Shown one piece after another: positions 16,398 to 24,615 of a DNA stretch of 64,000 bases (the first letter of the stretch is position 1; every line of letters begins with the position of its first letter). Position numbers and translations under genes: made by a program. The DNA is taken from assembly GCA_052379645.1 (NCBI GenBank), contig JBQSYU010000003.1; one strand, written 5' to 3'. Below the pieces are notes generated by a model. It worked only from the letters and a program-made list of their open reading frames with translations, made no database searches and was not told the DNA's origin. This stretch comes from Arthrobacter_H sp030452125 (GTDB lineage: Bacteria; Actinomycetota; Actinomycetes; Actinomycetales; Micrococcaceae).

Positions 16398-19300
16398 CCA
16401 TCTCCCAAACCCTCCCCTTCGGCGAGGCCATCAACCCCGGACAGCAGCGCCTGTGCTCGATCCAGGTCATCAACTGGGGCACCTTCCACGGCCGGCACGA
16501 ACTGTATGTGGACCGCGACGGCACCTTGCTCACCGGCCGCCCCGGCGTCGGCAAGTCCACCCTGTTCGACGGAATCGGCCATATCTTCCATGCGGCCCCT
16601 CGACTGAACGAATCCGCCCATGAGGCCTCCACCCGCAAGGACCGGCGCACCACCTACTCCTATATGCGTGGACGTCGCTTCACAACCGAAACCGGCACCC
16701 TGTATCAACGTCCCGGCGCCACCTGGAGCGCCGTGGCCCTGACCTTCGAGGACGGGTTGGGGACCCGGACCTGCATCGCCGTCCTGTTCGACCTTCCGGC
16801 CCAGGGCCTGGAGGGCCAGGTCGGCAAGCACTATGTCATCGGGGACGGCACCCTGGATACCGCGGCGTTGGAAGAGCACGGCTCCCGCAGGTTCTCGCCG
16901 TCCTCCCTGATGAAGGTGCTCCCCGGGTTCGAGGCCTTCGATGTCCACCGCACCTTCGCCGAACGGTTCCGCCGGCGCCTGGGTATCGACAACGACAAGG
17001 CGTTCTCGCTGCTGCGCACCCTGCAGAACGGCAAAGGCCTGGACCGCGGGGTCAACCAGTTCTTCCGCTATGAGGTCCTGGAGGTCCCCTCGACCTTGAA
17101 GGCCGCTGCCGGCGCGGTGGAGGACTTCTCCCATCTGCGGGGGATCCACCGCCAACTCGAGGAGGCCCGCGCCCAACGAGATGCCCTGGAGCTGGTGCCC
17201 GAACAGCATCGACGCCACCAGGAACTCACCGAATCCCTGCGCCACCTCCAGGGCCTGGGGCGGCATCAATTGCCGCTGCTGCGCGAACATCTGGCCGCCG
17301 AACTGCTGGGCACCCGCTCCGCCGCCATCGCCGCCGAACTGAAGGCCAACCGCACCGCCATTTCCGAGGTCTCCGAATCCCGGACCGTGCTGGCCGAACG
17401 GGTGCGTTCACTGACCGAACAACACGACTCCCATGGAGGCCAGGCGGTCCAGGCGCTTGAACGTGAACTCGAGGCGGCCCGCTCACGGTTGGCCGAGCGC
17501 CAAGGGATCGCCTCCACCCTGAAGGCCCGCATGCACGACGCCGGGGTGGCGCTGACGTTCTCGGCTTCCGGTCTGCAGGCGGCCCGTCGCCAGGCGGCGG
17601 TGACCGCCGAAACCCTGCAGGGGGTGGCCAAGGATGCGACCACCATGGAACACGAGGCGATCGCCGCGTCCATGGAGGCGCGCGAGAAGGCGCAGAAGCT
17701 GCGCCAGGACATCGATTCCTACGCCCGCAGGGGCTCGAACATCGACGGCCTCTCGGCGGCGGCCCGCCGCCGGATCTGCTCCGAAACCGGGATCGCGGCC
17801 GAGGACCTCCCCTTCGCCGGGGAGCTCATGGACATGGCCCCCGGGGCCGGCCCCTGGCGCGCCGCGGCGGAGAAGGCCTTGCGCTCACTGGCCACCACCC
17901 TGTTGGTCGGCGGCGAGGACATCGAACGGGTGACGGCGGCGGCGGATCGGTTGGAAGGCTATGGCAGGTTGCGGTGGATCGACCTCTCGGCCCACGTCCC
18001 CGGCGGCCGCGACGGGGACCCGGTGGCCACCGCCGCCGACCAGGCCCTGGTGACGAAGCTGGAGTTCAAGCTATCCGAGGCCGGCCAGTGGTTGCAACGC
18101 AAGATCGCCGCCGACCACGATTTCATCTGCGTGGCCACCGATGCCGACCTGCACGCCGAACGACGGGCGATCTCCCGGGCCGGGACGATCAAATCCGGCC
18201 GCGGTTCCTTCGAACGCGATACCCGGCCCGTGGCGGCCTCGGACTACCTGTTGGGCTTCACTAACGAGGAGAAGATCTCCGAACTGACCGTCCAGGTCGA
18301 CCAGTTGGACGCCGACCGGGCCCAAGCCGAGGAGCTGGCCGCCGAACGCAGCCGTTCCAAGGATTCCCTGGCCCGCAAACTCTCCCTGCTGCGCGAGCTG
18401 GTCGCTGACGAACGTCCCTTCTCCGCGCTGGATTCCTCGGTCCAGGGCGCCGCCGTCGAGGAGCTGGAGACCCGGATCGCCGAGGCCATGGATTCCAGCA
18501 CCGACCTGGCCGGGCTGCGCACCGCCCTGGAGGCGGCCCGCACCGAACTGGAATCCGCCGTCGGACGGCTGGCGGTACTGCGCAACCAGACCGCGACGCT
18601 CGAGTCCCGGGCGGCGACCGCGAGCACCCAGCTCGAGGCGGCCCGTGCCTCCAGCGCCGCGGCCGCCCCGGAGGCGCAGGCCCGTGAAGAGCTGGGCGCC
18701 GAGCCGCTGCTGGCCGAGGCAATGCACCGGTTGGAGGCCGGCGAGGACTTCGACCTCGCCGAACTGGATGCGGCGGTGTCGGCGACCTCACAGGATCTGG
18801 GCGAACGCACCACGGAGGTGCGTGAACTCGTCTTCTCCACCGAGGCCACGCTCACTGAGACGTTCCGCCAATTTGCCCGCGACTTCGGCATGACCACCTC
18901 TGCTTCCTTCGGCACCGGCATCGAAAGCGCCCCGCACTATGTGGCACTGCACCGGGCGATCGTCCAGGAGGGGCTGCCGCAACGCCAGGAGGAGTTCCGC
19001 GAATACTTCTCCAACCGTTCCTACGAACGCTTCTCGGATCTGCTGCAGCTATTGGAGGAGGAACGCCGCGGGATCGGTGAACGCATCCTGCCGTTGAACC
19101 AGATCCTGGCCGATGTCCCCTTCGAGCATGGCTCGTACCTGCGTCTGGAAGTCACCACGGTCGTCCCGGAAGAGGCCCGCGATTTCCGCACCGCGCTCAA
19201 GGAGGCGCTCGGCAACGCCTACGGCTCCCGCGGGGTGGAGGAATTGAGTGCGAACTACAAGGCGTTGGAGCAGCTGGTGGACGCCCTGGACGATCCGGCA

Positions 19301-19744
19301 CGGCAAGCCTGGCGGGATACCGTTCTGGACGTGCGCCAACATGTGCGGATCAGCTGCAACGAGCATAAGCCCGGCGGTGAGATCGAAAACGGGTTGGAAC
19401 CGGGCACGCTCTCCGGCGGTGAGGGCCAACGCTTCACCTCGTTCATCATGGGCGCCGCCTTGGCCTACCAGTTGGGCTTCGCCCTGCACGGCTTCACGAC
19501 CTACGGGACCGTGATGATCGACGAGGCGTTCATCCAGGCCAACGCGGAGTACGCCGCCGCCGGCATCAACGCGCTGCAGGAGTTCGGCTTCCAGTTGTTG
19601 CTGGCCGCCCCGGAGGACAAGATCGATCTGGCCCTGCATCTGGGTTCGGTCTCGGACATCATCAAGCATCCCGCCTCGAACGTCTCGGGTTTCGTCGAGA
19701 CCGGCCGCTCCCCCGCCCTGGCCACGGACATCATCCTGCGCTGA
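16394..19744 (+). CDS. jetC: SMC-like ATPase, Wadjet JetC / MksB
   Basis: A 1116-residue SMC-type ATPase with a GTG start. The head is complete: Walker A GRPGVGKS at 48-55, ABC signature LSGGEGQRFTSF near 1010-1020, and Walker B GTVMIDEAF soon after. In between are two long coiled-coil arms (about 260-470 and 640-860, rich in Ala/Glu/Arg/Leu) around a hinge-like region near 480-620. JetC/MksB proteins extrude DNA loops; in Wadjet the complex recognises small circular plasmids and JetD cuts them. Here the stop is followed 27 bases later by the end of a convergent efflux gene, with no jetD. With an intact head but no nuclease gene nearby, it may act as a condensin or rely on a distant JetD. Confidence 0.88.
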   Translation: MTISQTLPFGEAINPGQQRLCSIQVINWGTFHGRHELYVDRDGTLLTGRPGVGKSTLFDGIGHIFHAAPRLNESAHEASTRKDRRTTYSYMRGRRFTTETGTLYQRPGATWSAVALTFEDGLGTRTCIAVLFDLPAQGLEGQVGKHYVIGDGTLDTAALEEHGSRRFSPSSLMKVLPGFEAFDVHRTFAERFRRRLGIDNDKAFSLLRTLQNGKGLDRGVNQFFRYEVLEVPSTLKAAAGAVEDFSHLRGIHRQLEEARAQRDALELVPEQHRRHQELTESLRHLQGLGRHQLPLLREHLAAELLGTRSAAIAAELKANRTAISEVSESRTVLAERVRSLTEQHDSHGGQAVQALERELEAARSRLAERQGIASTLKARMHDAGVALTFSASGLQAARRQAAVTAETLQGVAKDATTMEHEAIAASMEAREKAQKLRQDIDSYARRGSNIDGLSAAARRRICSETGIAAEDLPFAGELMDMAPGAGPWRAAAEKALRSLATTLLVGGEDIERVTAAADRLEGYGRLRWIDLSAHVPGGRDGDPVATAADQALVTKLEFKLSEAGQWLQRKIAADHDFICVATDADLHAERRAISRAGTIKSGRGSFERDTRPVAASDYLLGFTNEEKISELTVQVDQLDADRAQAEELAAERSRSKDSLARKLSLLRELVADERPFSALDSSVQGAAVEELETRIAEAMDSSTDLAGLRTALEAARTELESAVGRLAVLRNQTATLESRAATASTQLEAARASSAAAAPEAQAREELGAEPLLAEAMHRLEAGEDFDLAELDAAVSATSQDLGERTTEVRELVFSTEATLTETFRQFARDFGMTTSASFGTGIESAPHYVALHRAIVQEGLPQRQEEFREYFSNRSYERFSDLLQLLEEERRGIGERILPLNQILADVPFEHGSYLRLEVTTVVPEEARDFRTALKEALGNAYGSRGVEELSANYKALEQLVDALDDPARQAWRDTVLDVRQHVRISCNEHKPGGEIENGLEPGTLSGGEGQRFTSFIMGAALAYQLGFALHGFTTYGTVMIDEAFIQANAEYAAAGINALQEFGFQLLLAAPEDKIDLALHLGSVSDIIKHPASNVSGFVETGRSPALATDIILR

Positions 19745-19771
19745 GCCGTGGGGCCGGCCCCGGACCGGCGG

Positions 19772-20695
19772 CTACGGGTGGAAGCGGTGTTCGTGTTCGG
19801 CGTGGCGTTCGGTTTCGATCTGGAACGTCGAGTGCTCGATGGACACGTCGAAGTGCCCGGCCACGCAGTCCTGCAACGAGTCCAGCATGCTCGAGGCCCT
19901 ACCGTCGTGGAAGGCATCCTCATGGACCACGACGTGCGCGGTGAGCACCGGCAGGCCGGTAGCGATCTGCGAGGCGTGCAGATCGTGGACCGAAAGGACT
20001 AGATCCTGGGAGAGCAGGTGCCGTCTGACCTCCTCCAGGTCCAACCCGCGCGGGGTCGATTCCAGCAGGATGGACGTCGTCTCACGCAGCAGCCGGAACG
20101 CCCGGGGCAGGATCAGGGCACTGATGAACATGGCCGCCAGTGCGTCCGCGCGCATCCACCCGGTCGTGCTGATGACGATGGCGCCGACGATCACCGCCAC
20201 CGAGCCGAGGGCGTCGTTGACGACCTCCAGGAAGGCGGCGCGCATGTTCAGGTTCGCCCCGCGTCCGGAGCTGAGCACGACGATCGCAATGATGTTCCCG
20301 ACCAGTCCGACGATCCCGAAGACCAGCAGCCCGGTGGCCGCGACCTCGGGCGGGGCGAAGAGCCGGCGGATGCCGTCGATCATGGCATAGAGTCCAACGG
20401 CGAGCAGCAGCGTGGACTGGGCGGTGGCCGAGAGCACCTCGGCCCGTCGGAAGCCCCAGGTGCGCCGGTCGGTGGCCGGGCGTCCCATGAGGGTCGCCGC
20501 AGTCAGGGCCATGAGCAGGCCGGCCGCGTCCGTGAGCATGTGGGCGGCATCGACGAGCAGGGCTAGCGAGCCGGTGACGACCGCACCGATGACTTCGGCA
20601 ATGAGAATGACCGCGGTGATCCCGAACGCGATGGCCAGCCGGGGCCGGTGCTCGACGGCTCCGCCACTGTGGTCGTGGGAATGCGAATGACTCAT
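19772..20695 (-). CDS. Cation diffusion facilitator (zinc/cadmium/cobalt efflux)
   Basis: A 307-residue CDF transporter. It starts with a His-rich metal-binding stretch (MSHSHSHDHSGG), followed by six membrane helices. The transport site is seen in DAAHMLTD (H-x-x-x-D, TM2) and in EVVNDALGS (TM5). The cytoplasmic C-terminal domain has DLHASQIATGLPVLTAHVVV and ends in the His-rich HAEHEHRFHP. It would export Zn2+ or similar divalent metal in exchange for protons. The ATG overlaps the stop of the upstream arsR gene (ATGA), so both are one operon under the operator at 21061-21084. It is close to the CzcD/ZitB group. Confidence 0.92.
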   Translation of the reverse strand: MSHSHSHDHSGGAVEHRPRLAIAFGITAVILIAEVIGAVVTGSLALLVDAAHMLTDAAGLLMALTAATLMGRPATDRRTWGFRRAEVLSATAQSTLLLAVGLYAMIDGIRRLFAPPEVAATGLLVFGIVGLVGNIIAIVVLSSGRGANLNMRAAFLEVVNDALGSVAVIVGAIVISTTGWMRADALAAMFISALILPRAFRLLRETTSILLESTPRGLDLEEVRRHLLSQDLVLSVHDLHASQIATGLPVLTAHVVVHEDAFHDGRASSMLDSLQDCVAGHFDVSIEHSTFQIETERHAEHEHRFHP

Positions 20696-21072
20696 GTGCA
20701 CTCCGGCCCGGTGCGGTGGGACTCGTGCCAATGGTGGGCGGCCAGGGCGACCTCGTTGCCGCTGTCGGCCAACAGGGTCTCGGCGGCGAGAAGCAGGACG
20801 TCGATGTGCTCGGGTTCGGCCAGCGAGTACATGCTGGCGCGGCCGACCGGCCGTGACGACACCAGCCCGCAATCACGCAGGCAGGTCAGATGTGCGCTGA
20901 CCGTGCTCTGGGCCAGGCCCAGATGCTCGGTCAGTTCCCTGACTTTATGTTCCCCGGTGCGCAGATGGCGCAGGATCAGCAATCGGGTCGGATCGGCCAG
21001 CCCGTGGAACAGGGCCGCCGCCGGGGCCAGCGGTCCCGTCGTCGGTTCGCCCTTCCGCATTATCATCGTCAT
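20692..21072 (-). CDS. ArsR/SmtB family metal-sensing repressor
   Basis: A 126-residue winged-helix regulator: ALFHGLADPTRLLILRHLRTGEHKV split over 23-47, recognition helix LGLAQSTVSAHLTCLRDCG (about 52-71) and wing GLVSSRPVGRASMYSL. The Cys/His content (LTCLRDCG; C-terminal HHWHESHRTGPEC) gives possible metal ligands. ArsR proteins leave DNA when they bind metal, here most likely Zn, Cd or Co judging by the CDF partner. The first ATG (21072) is chosen because TATCAT lies exactly 6 bases before it; a second ATG at 21060 is possible. Confidence 0.92.
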   Translation of the reverse strand: MTMIMRKGEPTTGPLAPAAALFHGLADPTRLLILRHLRTGEHKVRELTEHLGLAQSTVSAHLTCLRDCGLVSSRPVGRASMYSLAEPEHIDVLLLAAETLLADSGNEVALAAHHWHESHRTGPECT

Positions 21073-21084
21073 ATAACGATGATA
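21061..21084 (-). promoter_or_regulatory. ArsR operator over the arsR -10 and start codon
   Basis: A perfect dyad: arms TATCATCGT (21061-21069) and ACGATGATA (21076-21084) around a 6-base centre. It covers the -10 TATCAT (21079-21084 on the minus strand) and the start codon of arsR. Size and symmetry match SmtB/CzrA/ArsR-type operators, so bound repressor would block transcription start of arsR and the efflux gene. Confidence 0.75.
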
Positions 21085-21112
21085 GCCGTATCCAGCGTTG
21101 ATTGCGAGGGGC

Positions 21113-21140
21113 CTTCCCGCCTGCCGGAGCCGGCGGGAAG
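21113..21140 (-). terminator. GC-rich hairpin after the fadB-like gene
   Basis: CTTCCCGCC (21113-21121) and GGCGGGAAG (21132-21140) form a perfect 9-base-pair stem with a 10-base loop, just past the end of the minus-strand fadB-like gene and before the arsR promoter. No U-tract follows, so it is a weak intrinsic terminator at best. Confidence 0.4.
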
Positions 21141-21150
21141 ACTGCGGACC

Positions 21151-23406
21151 TCAGATCAGGGACCCCATCCCCACCCGGGAACGCAACCAGTCCCGGGGGC
21201 GGAAGCGCTCACCATAGGCGTCGGCCAGCTCGTCGGCCCGGGCCACGAAGCCCGCGATGCCCCCTTCGTGGTTCGTGATGAAGGTGGCGGCCCCGCCGGT
21301 CCCCGGGGGGAACCCGACCCCGAAGATCGAGCCGATATTTGCCGAGGCAGTATCCGTCAGGACGCCATTCTCGAAGCAATGGGCCGTCTCTAGCGCCATG
21401 CGGAAGAGGTAGCGGTCCTGGATGTCCTTCGAGGCGAGCTCGGTCCCGCGGGCGAAGTGTTCCCTGAGCCCCGGCCACAAGGTTTTGCCGCCGCCTGTCG
21501 GATAGTCGTAGAACCCGCCTCCTGCGGCGCGGCCTTTTCTGCCATAGTCATCGACCATCGTGTCAATGAGGCGTTCCCCCGCTGCGGGTTCGCGGACCGC
21601 ACCGGCGGCCGCGTATTCCTTTTCTTCTTCGGCCCGGGTGTGCTGGGCCAGCGTCAGCGAGACCTCGTCCAGCAGAACCAGCGGAGGGGCAGGGAAGCCC
21701 GCCTGGGTGGCTGCACGTTCGATCACCTGCGGATCCACCCCCTCCTCCAGTAATGCCGTGGCCTCCACGATCAGCGTCCCGAAGACCCTGGAGGTATAGA
21801 ACCCACGGCCGTCCCCGACGGTGATCGGGATCTTCCGGATCTGCTGGACCAGATCGTAGGCCCGAGCGACGGTGGCATCCGAGGTCTGGTCTCCTCGGAT
21901 GATCTCCACCAGCTTCATCTTCTCCACCGGGGAGAAGAAATGGAGCCCCACGAAATCCTGTGGGCGTCCGCTCGTGCCCTGCAGCGTTGAGATGGGCAGC
22001 GTCGAGGTATTCGAGCACAGCAGCGCCTCGGCGGGCAGCTCGGTTTCGGCTTCAGCGAAGACAGCGGATTTCAACTCGAGGTTCTCAAAGACCCCCTCGA
22101 TGACCACCTCTGCCCTCGCCAGGTCTGCGGCCCGACCCGTCGGGTGGACTCGGGCCAGGATCGAATCCGTCGATTCCTGGTCCAGCCGCCCCTTGGACAC
22201 CTGGCTGGCGAGCACATCCGAGACATGGGACTTGCCCTTCTCGGCACCCGCCTGATCGACGTCCTTCAGCACCACGTCGATGCCTGCCCGAGCGCAGGAA
22301 TAGGCGATCCCGGCGCCCATCATCCCGGCGCCGAGGATCGCGACGGTGCCGACTTTCTGCGGCTTCGGCCCCTGCGGGCGGAGCCGGCCTGAACCGATCG
22401 ACTGCTGGTCGAAGAAGAAGGCCTGGATCATGGCCTTGGCCGTGCGGCCAACCACGAGGTTGGCGAAGGCCCGCGACTCGATACGGCATGCGGTATCGAA
22501 GTCAACCAGCGTCCCTTCCACGGCCGTGCTGAGGATCGCCCGGGGCGCCGGAAGGTCTGCTCCCTTGAGCTGTTGGCGCAGCAGTGCAGGCAGGGACGGA
22601 AGAATGGCGGCCATCGATGGCGATGCCGCGGTTCCACCGGGAATTTTGTATCCCTTCGCCGCCCAGGGTTGGGTATTCGGCTCCTCCTGCTGCTGGTTAT
22701 GGATCCAGGCTCGAGCGGCGGGCAGCAGTGCCTCGGGGCTGTCGACCAGTTCATCCACGACACCCTGCTGGTGTGCCGCCTCGGGGTCACGCTGTTGACC
22801 CTGGAGCAACCAGTCCATCAACGCCTTCTGGATGCCCAGCATCCGCACCATCCGGGTGATTCCGCCGCCGGGCAGCAGTCCCAGCCCTACTTCGGGGAGG
22901 CCGAATTTGTTTCCGGGGCTGTTCACCGCGATACGGCGATGGCAGGCCAGCGCAATTTCTAGTCCGCCGCCTAGTGCCGTGCCATTAAGCGCAGCCACCA
23001 CCGGGACTCCCAGCTGCTCGAGGCGCCGCAGTTGGGCTTTGATGGTTTGGGCCTGGTCGAAGAGTTTATCGGCGTCTTCGGCAGTCGTCCGATAGATCGC
23101 TTCGAGGTCGCCGCCGGCAAAGAAGGTCTTCTTGGCGCTGGTCAGGATGACTCCGGTGATCTCTTCCCGCTGCGCTTCCAGCATCTCGACGGTTTCGGCC
23201 ATCGAGGCCTGGTAGGCGTCGTTCATTGTATTGACCGAGGCCTCGGGGTCGTTCATGGTCAGGGTGACGATTCCGTCGTCGTCGCAGAGGGTGGCGAGGC
23301 CACGCTCGAGCTCACGCCGTTCAAGTTCGTCGACCAGGGTTCCCAGGATCATGGCGCCGGTTGCCCCGAGGGGGGTGACCCATGGCGATGGCGCCCCCGT
23401 TGACAT
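21151..23406 (-). CDS. fadB: FadB/FadJ-like enoyl-CoA hydratase / 3-hydroxyacyl-CoA dehydrogenase, fused at its N-terminus to a thiolase remnant
   Basis: Two catalytic parts of fatty-acid beta-oxidation. Hydratase/isomerase: oxyanion loops in FFAGGDLEAI and NGTALGGGLEIALACH. Dehydrogenase: NAD loop ILGAGMMGAGIAY, catalytic His in GLHFFSPVEKMKLVEII, and a full C-terminal domain. The first ~41 codons are not fadB: they encode the tail of the upstream thiolase (PLGATGAMILGTL up to GLATLC) and join directly to DDDGIVTLTM, where the hydratase begins. The gene seems to have lost its own start and leader by deletion. Possible starts are 23406, ATG 23352 or ATG 23256, none with a good ribosome-binding site, so expression may depend on coupling from the broken thiolase. 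G+C is lower than in neighbours (line 23041-23100 has 34 of 60). Confidence 0.82.
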   Translation of the reverse strand: MSTGAPSPWVTPLGATGAMILGTLVDELERRELERGLATLCDDDGIVTLTMNDPEASVNTMNDAYQASMAETVEMLEAQREEITGVILTSAKKTFFAGGDLEAIYRTTAEDADKLFDQAQTIKAQLRRLEQLGVPVVAALNGTALGGGLEIALACHRRIAVNSPGNKFGLPEVGLGLLPGGGITRMVRMLGIQKALMDWLLQGQQRDPEAAHQQGVVDELVDSPEALLPAARAWIHNQQQEEPNTQPWAAKGYKIPGGTAASPSMAAILPSLPALLRQQLKGADLPAPRAILSTAVEGTLVDFDTACRIESRAFANLVVGRTAKAMIQAFFFDQQSIGSGRLRPQGPKPQKVGTVAILGAGMMGAGIAYSCARAGIDVVLKDVDQAGAEKGKSHVSDVLASQVSKGRLDQESTDSILARVHPTGRAADLARAEVVIEGVFENLELKSAVFAEAETELPAEALLCSNTSTLPISTLQGTSGRPQDFVGLHFFSPVEKMKLVEIIRGDQTSDATVARAYDLVQQIRKIPITVGDGRGFYTSRVFGTLIVEATALLEEGVDPQVIERAATQAGFPAPPLVLLDEVSLTLAQHTRAEEEKEYAAAGAVREPAAGERLIDTMVDDYGRKGRAAGGGFYDYPTGGGKTLWPGLREHFARGTELASKDIQDRYLFRMALETAHCFENGVLTDTASANIGSIFGVGFPPGTGGAATFITNHEGGIAGFVARADELADAYGERFRPRDWLRSRVGMGSLI

Positions 23407-24461
23407 TCGCTTGTTCTTCGTTCCAGCCCATATCCCGCATGAGTTTCAGCGGTACCGCTGCGAAAGCCTCGTTGACTTCGATGAGGTCGATATCCCCGGC
23501 CGTCATGCCGGCACGGTCGAGGGCCTTGCGACAGGCAGGAGTGGGGCCGGTGAGCATGATGGTCGGTTCGGAACCGGTCACCGCCGTTGCGACCACCCGG
23601 GCCCGCGGGGTGAGGCCGTGTCGTTGGCCAGCGCTCTCGTTTCCGACCAGGACCAGGGCAGCACCAGCGACGATTCCCGAGGAGTTGCCCGCATGGTGGA
23701 CGTGATTGATCGTATCGACCGAGGCGTATTGCTCGAGGGCTACCGCATCGAAGCCGCCCTGAGCGCCTAGCTTCGCGAATGAGGGGTTCAGCGGAGCCAA
23801 GGTTTCCGTGCTGGTCCCGGGTCCAATGGTTTCATCATGGTCAAGGATCGTCAGCCCGTTCACATCACGGACCGGGACGATCGAACGATCAAAGCGACCT
23901 TCCTTCCACGCGGTGGCGGCCCGATGATGGCTTTGCGCGGCGAAGCGGTCCACTTCGGAGCGCTCGAAGCCCTCCAAGGTGGCACTTAGATCGGCACCAA
24001 TTCCCTGGGGAACGAAATTGGTGGCCCGTGCGGTGGCCGGGTCCATGGCCCACGCCCCTCCGTCGGAGGCCATCGGCACCCTGGACATCGATTCGACGCC
24101 GCCGCCGATGAGCAGATCCTCCCAACCGGCGCGGGCACGGGCAGCCACCTGGTTCACGGCCTCGAGCCCCGAGGCGCAGAAGCGGTTGAGTTGGACGCCG
24201 GCGACCTCCCAAGGTAGCCCTGCCTTCAGGGCGGCGATCCGGGCGATATCCATCCCCTGCTCCCCCACCGGGCTCACACAACCAAGGACGATATCGTCGA
24301 TGAGTCGGGTATCCATCCCCGGGTGGCGTTCCCTGAGGGCATCGATGAGCCCGACCACGAGATCGATCGGCTTCACTTCGTGGAGGGACCCGCTCGGCTT
24401 GCCCTTTCCCCGGGGAGATACGGATGGAATCGTAGATGAGTGCTTGGGGTGGTGTGGTCAT
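23284..24461 (-). pseudogene. fadA: Acetyl-CoA C-acetyltransferase (thiolase), frameshifted twice and 3'-deleted
   Basis: The gene starts at ATG 24461 (MTTPPQALIYDSIR). After CGT, one extra base near 24418 (T on the coding strand) breaks the frame; removing it restores the family sequence RTPRGKGKPSGSLHEVKPID. The long middle stretch (24376 to about 23380) is intact, with the active-site Cys in NRFCASGLEAVNQ and the NEAFAAVPLKL and NVNGGAIAMGH blocks. At GHP a run of six C (23370-23375, G on the plus strand) again shifts the frame, where five would read GHPLGATGAMILGTL. The last ~15 codons, including the GGG loop after the second catalytic Cys (GLATLC), are gone and the frame enters fadB. Either a decaying pseudogene or, for the homopolymer, a sequencing error. 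Confidence 0.8.
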
Positions 24462-24539
24462 CAGTACCTCACGTTGAAGGGCGAAGGGGCGGACACAGCA
24501 CTGGTCGGGAAGCTGCCATGGGTTGAGACTACCCCCACC

Positions 24540-24573
24540 TATACGTTCGTACAAGGCACTGAATGATTGTATA
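24540..24573. promoter_or_regulatory. Imperfect inverted repeat between thiolase and glycosylase genes
   Basis: TATAC at 24540-24544 and GTATA at 24569-24573 bound a 34-base region. The two 17-base halves, read inward, agree at about 11 positions (TATACnnTCnTnCAnnG). It lies in the 154-base divergent gap and is AT-rich for this genome. It could be the operator of a TetR-type fatty-acid regulator; no such gene is in the window. Confidence 0.35.
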
Positions 24574-24615
24574 GCCAGGATCGACGACCCCCTCGGGGCA
24601 CTAGTCTGGGGAACC

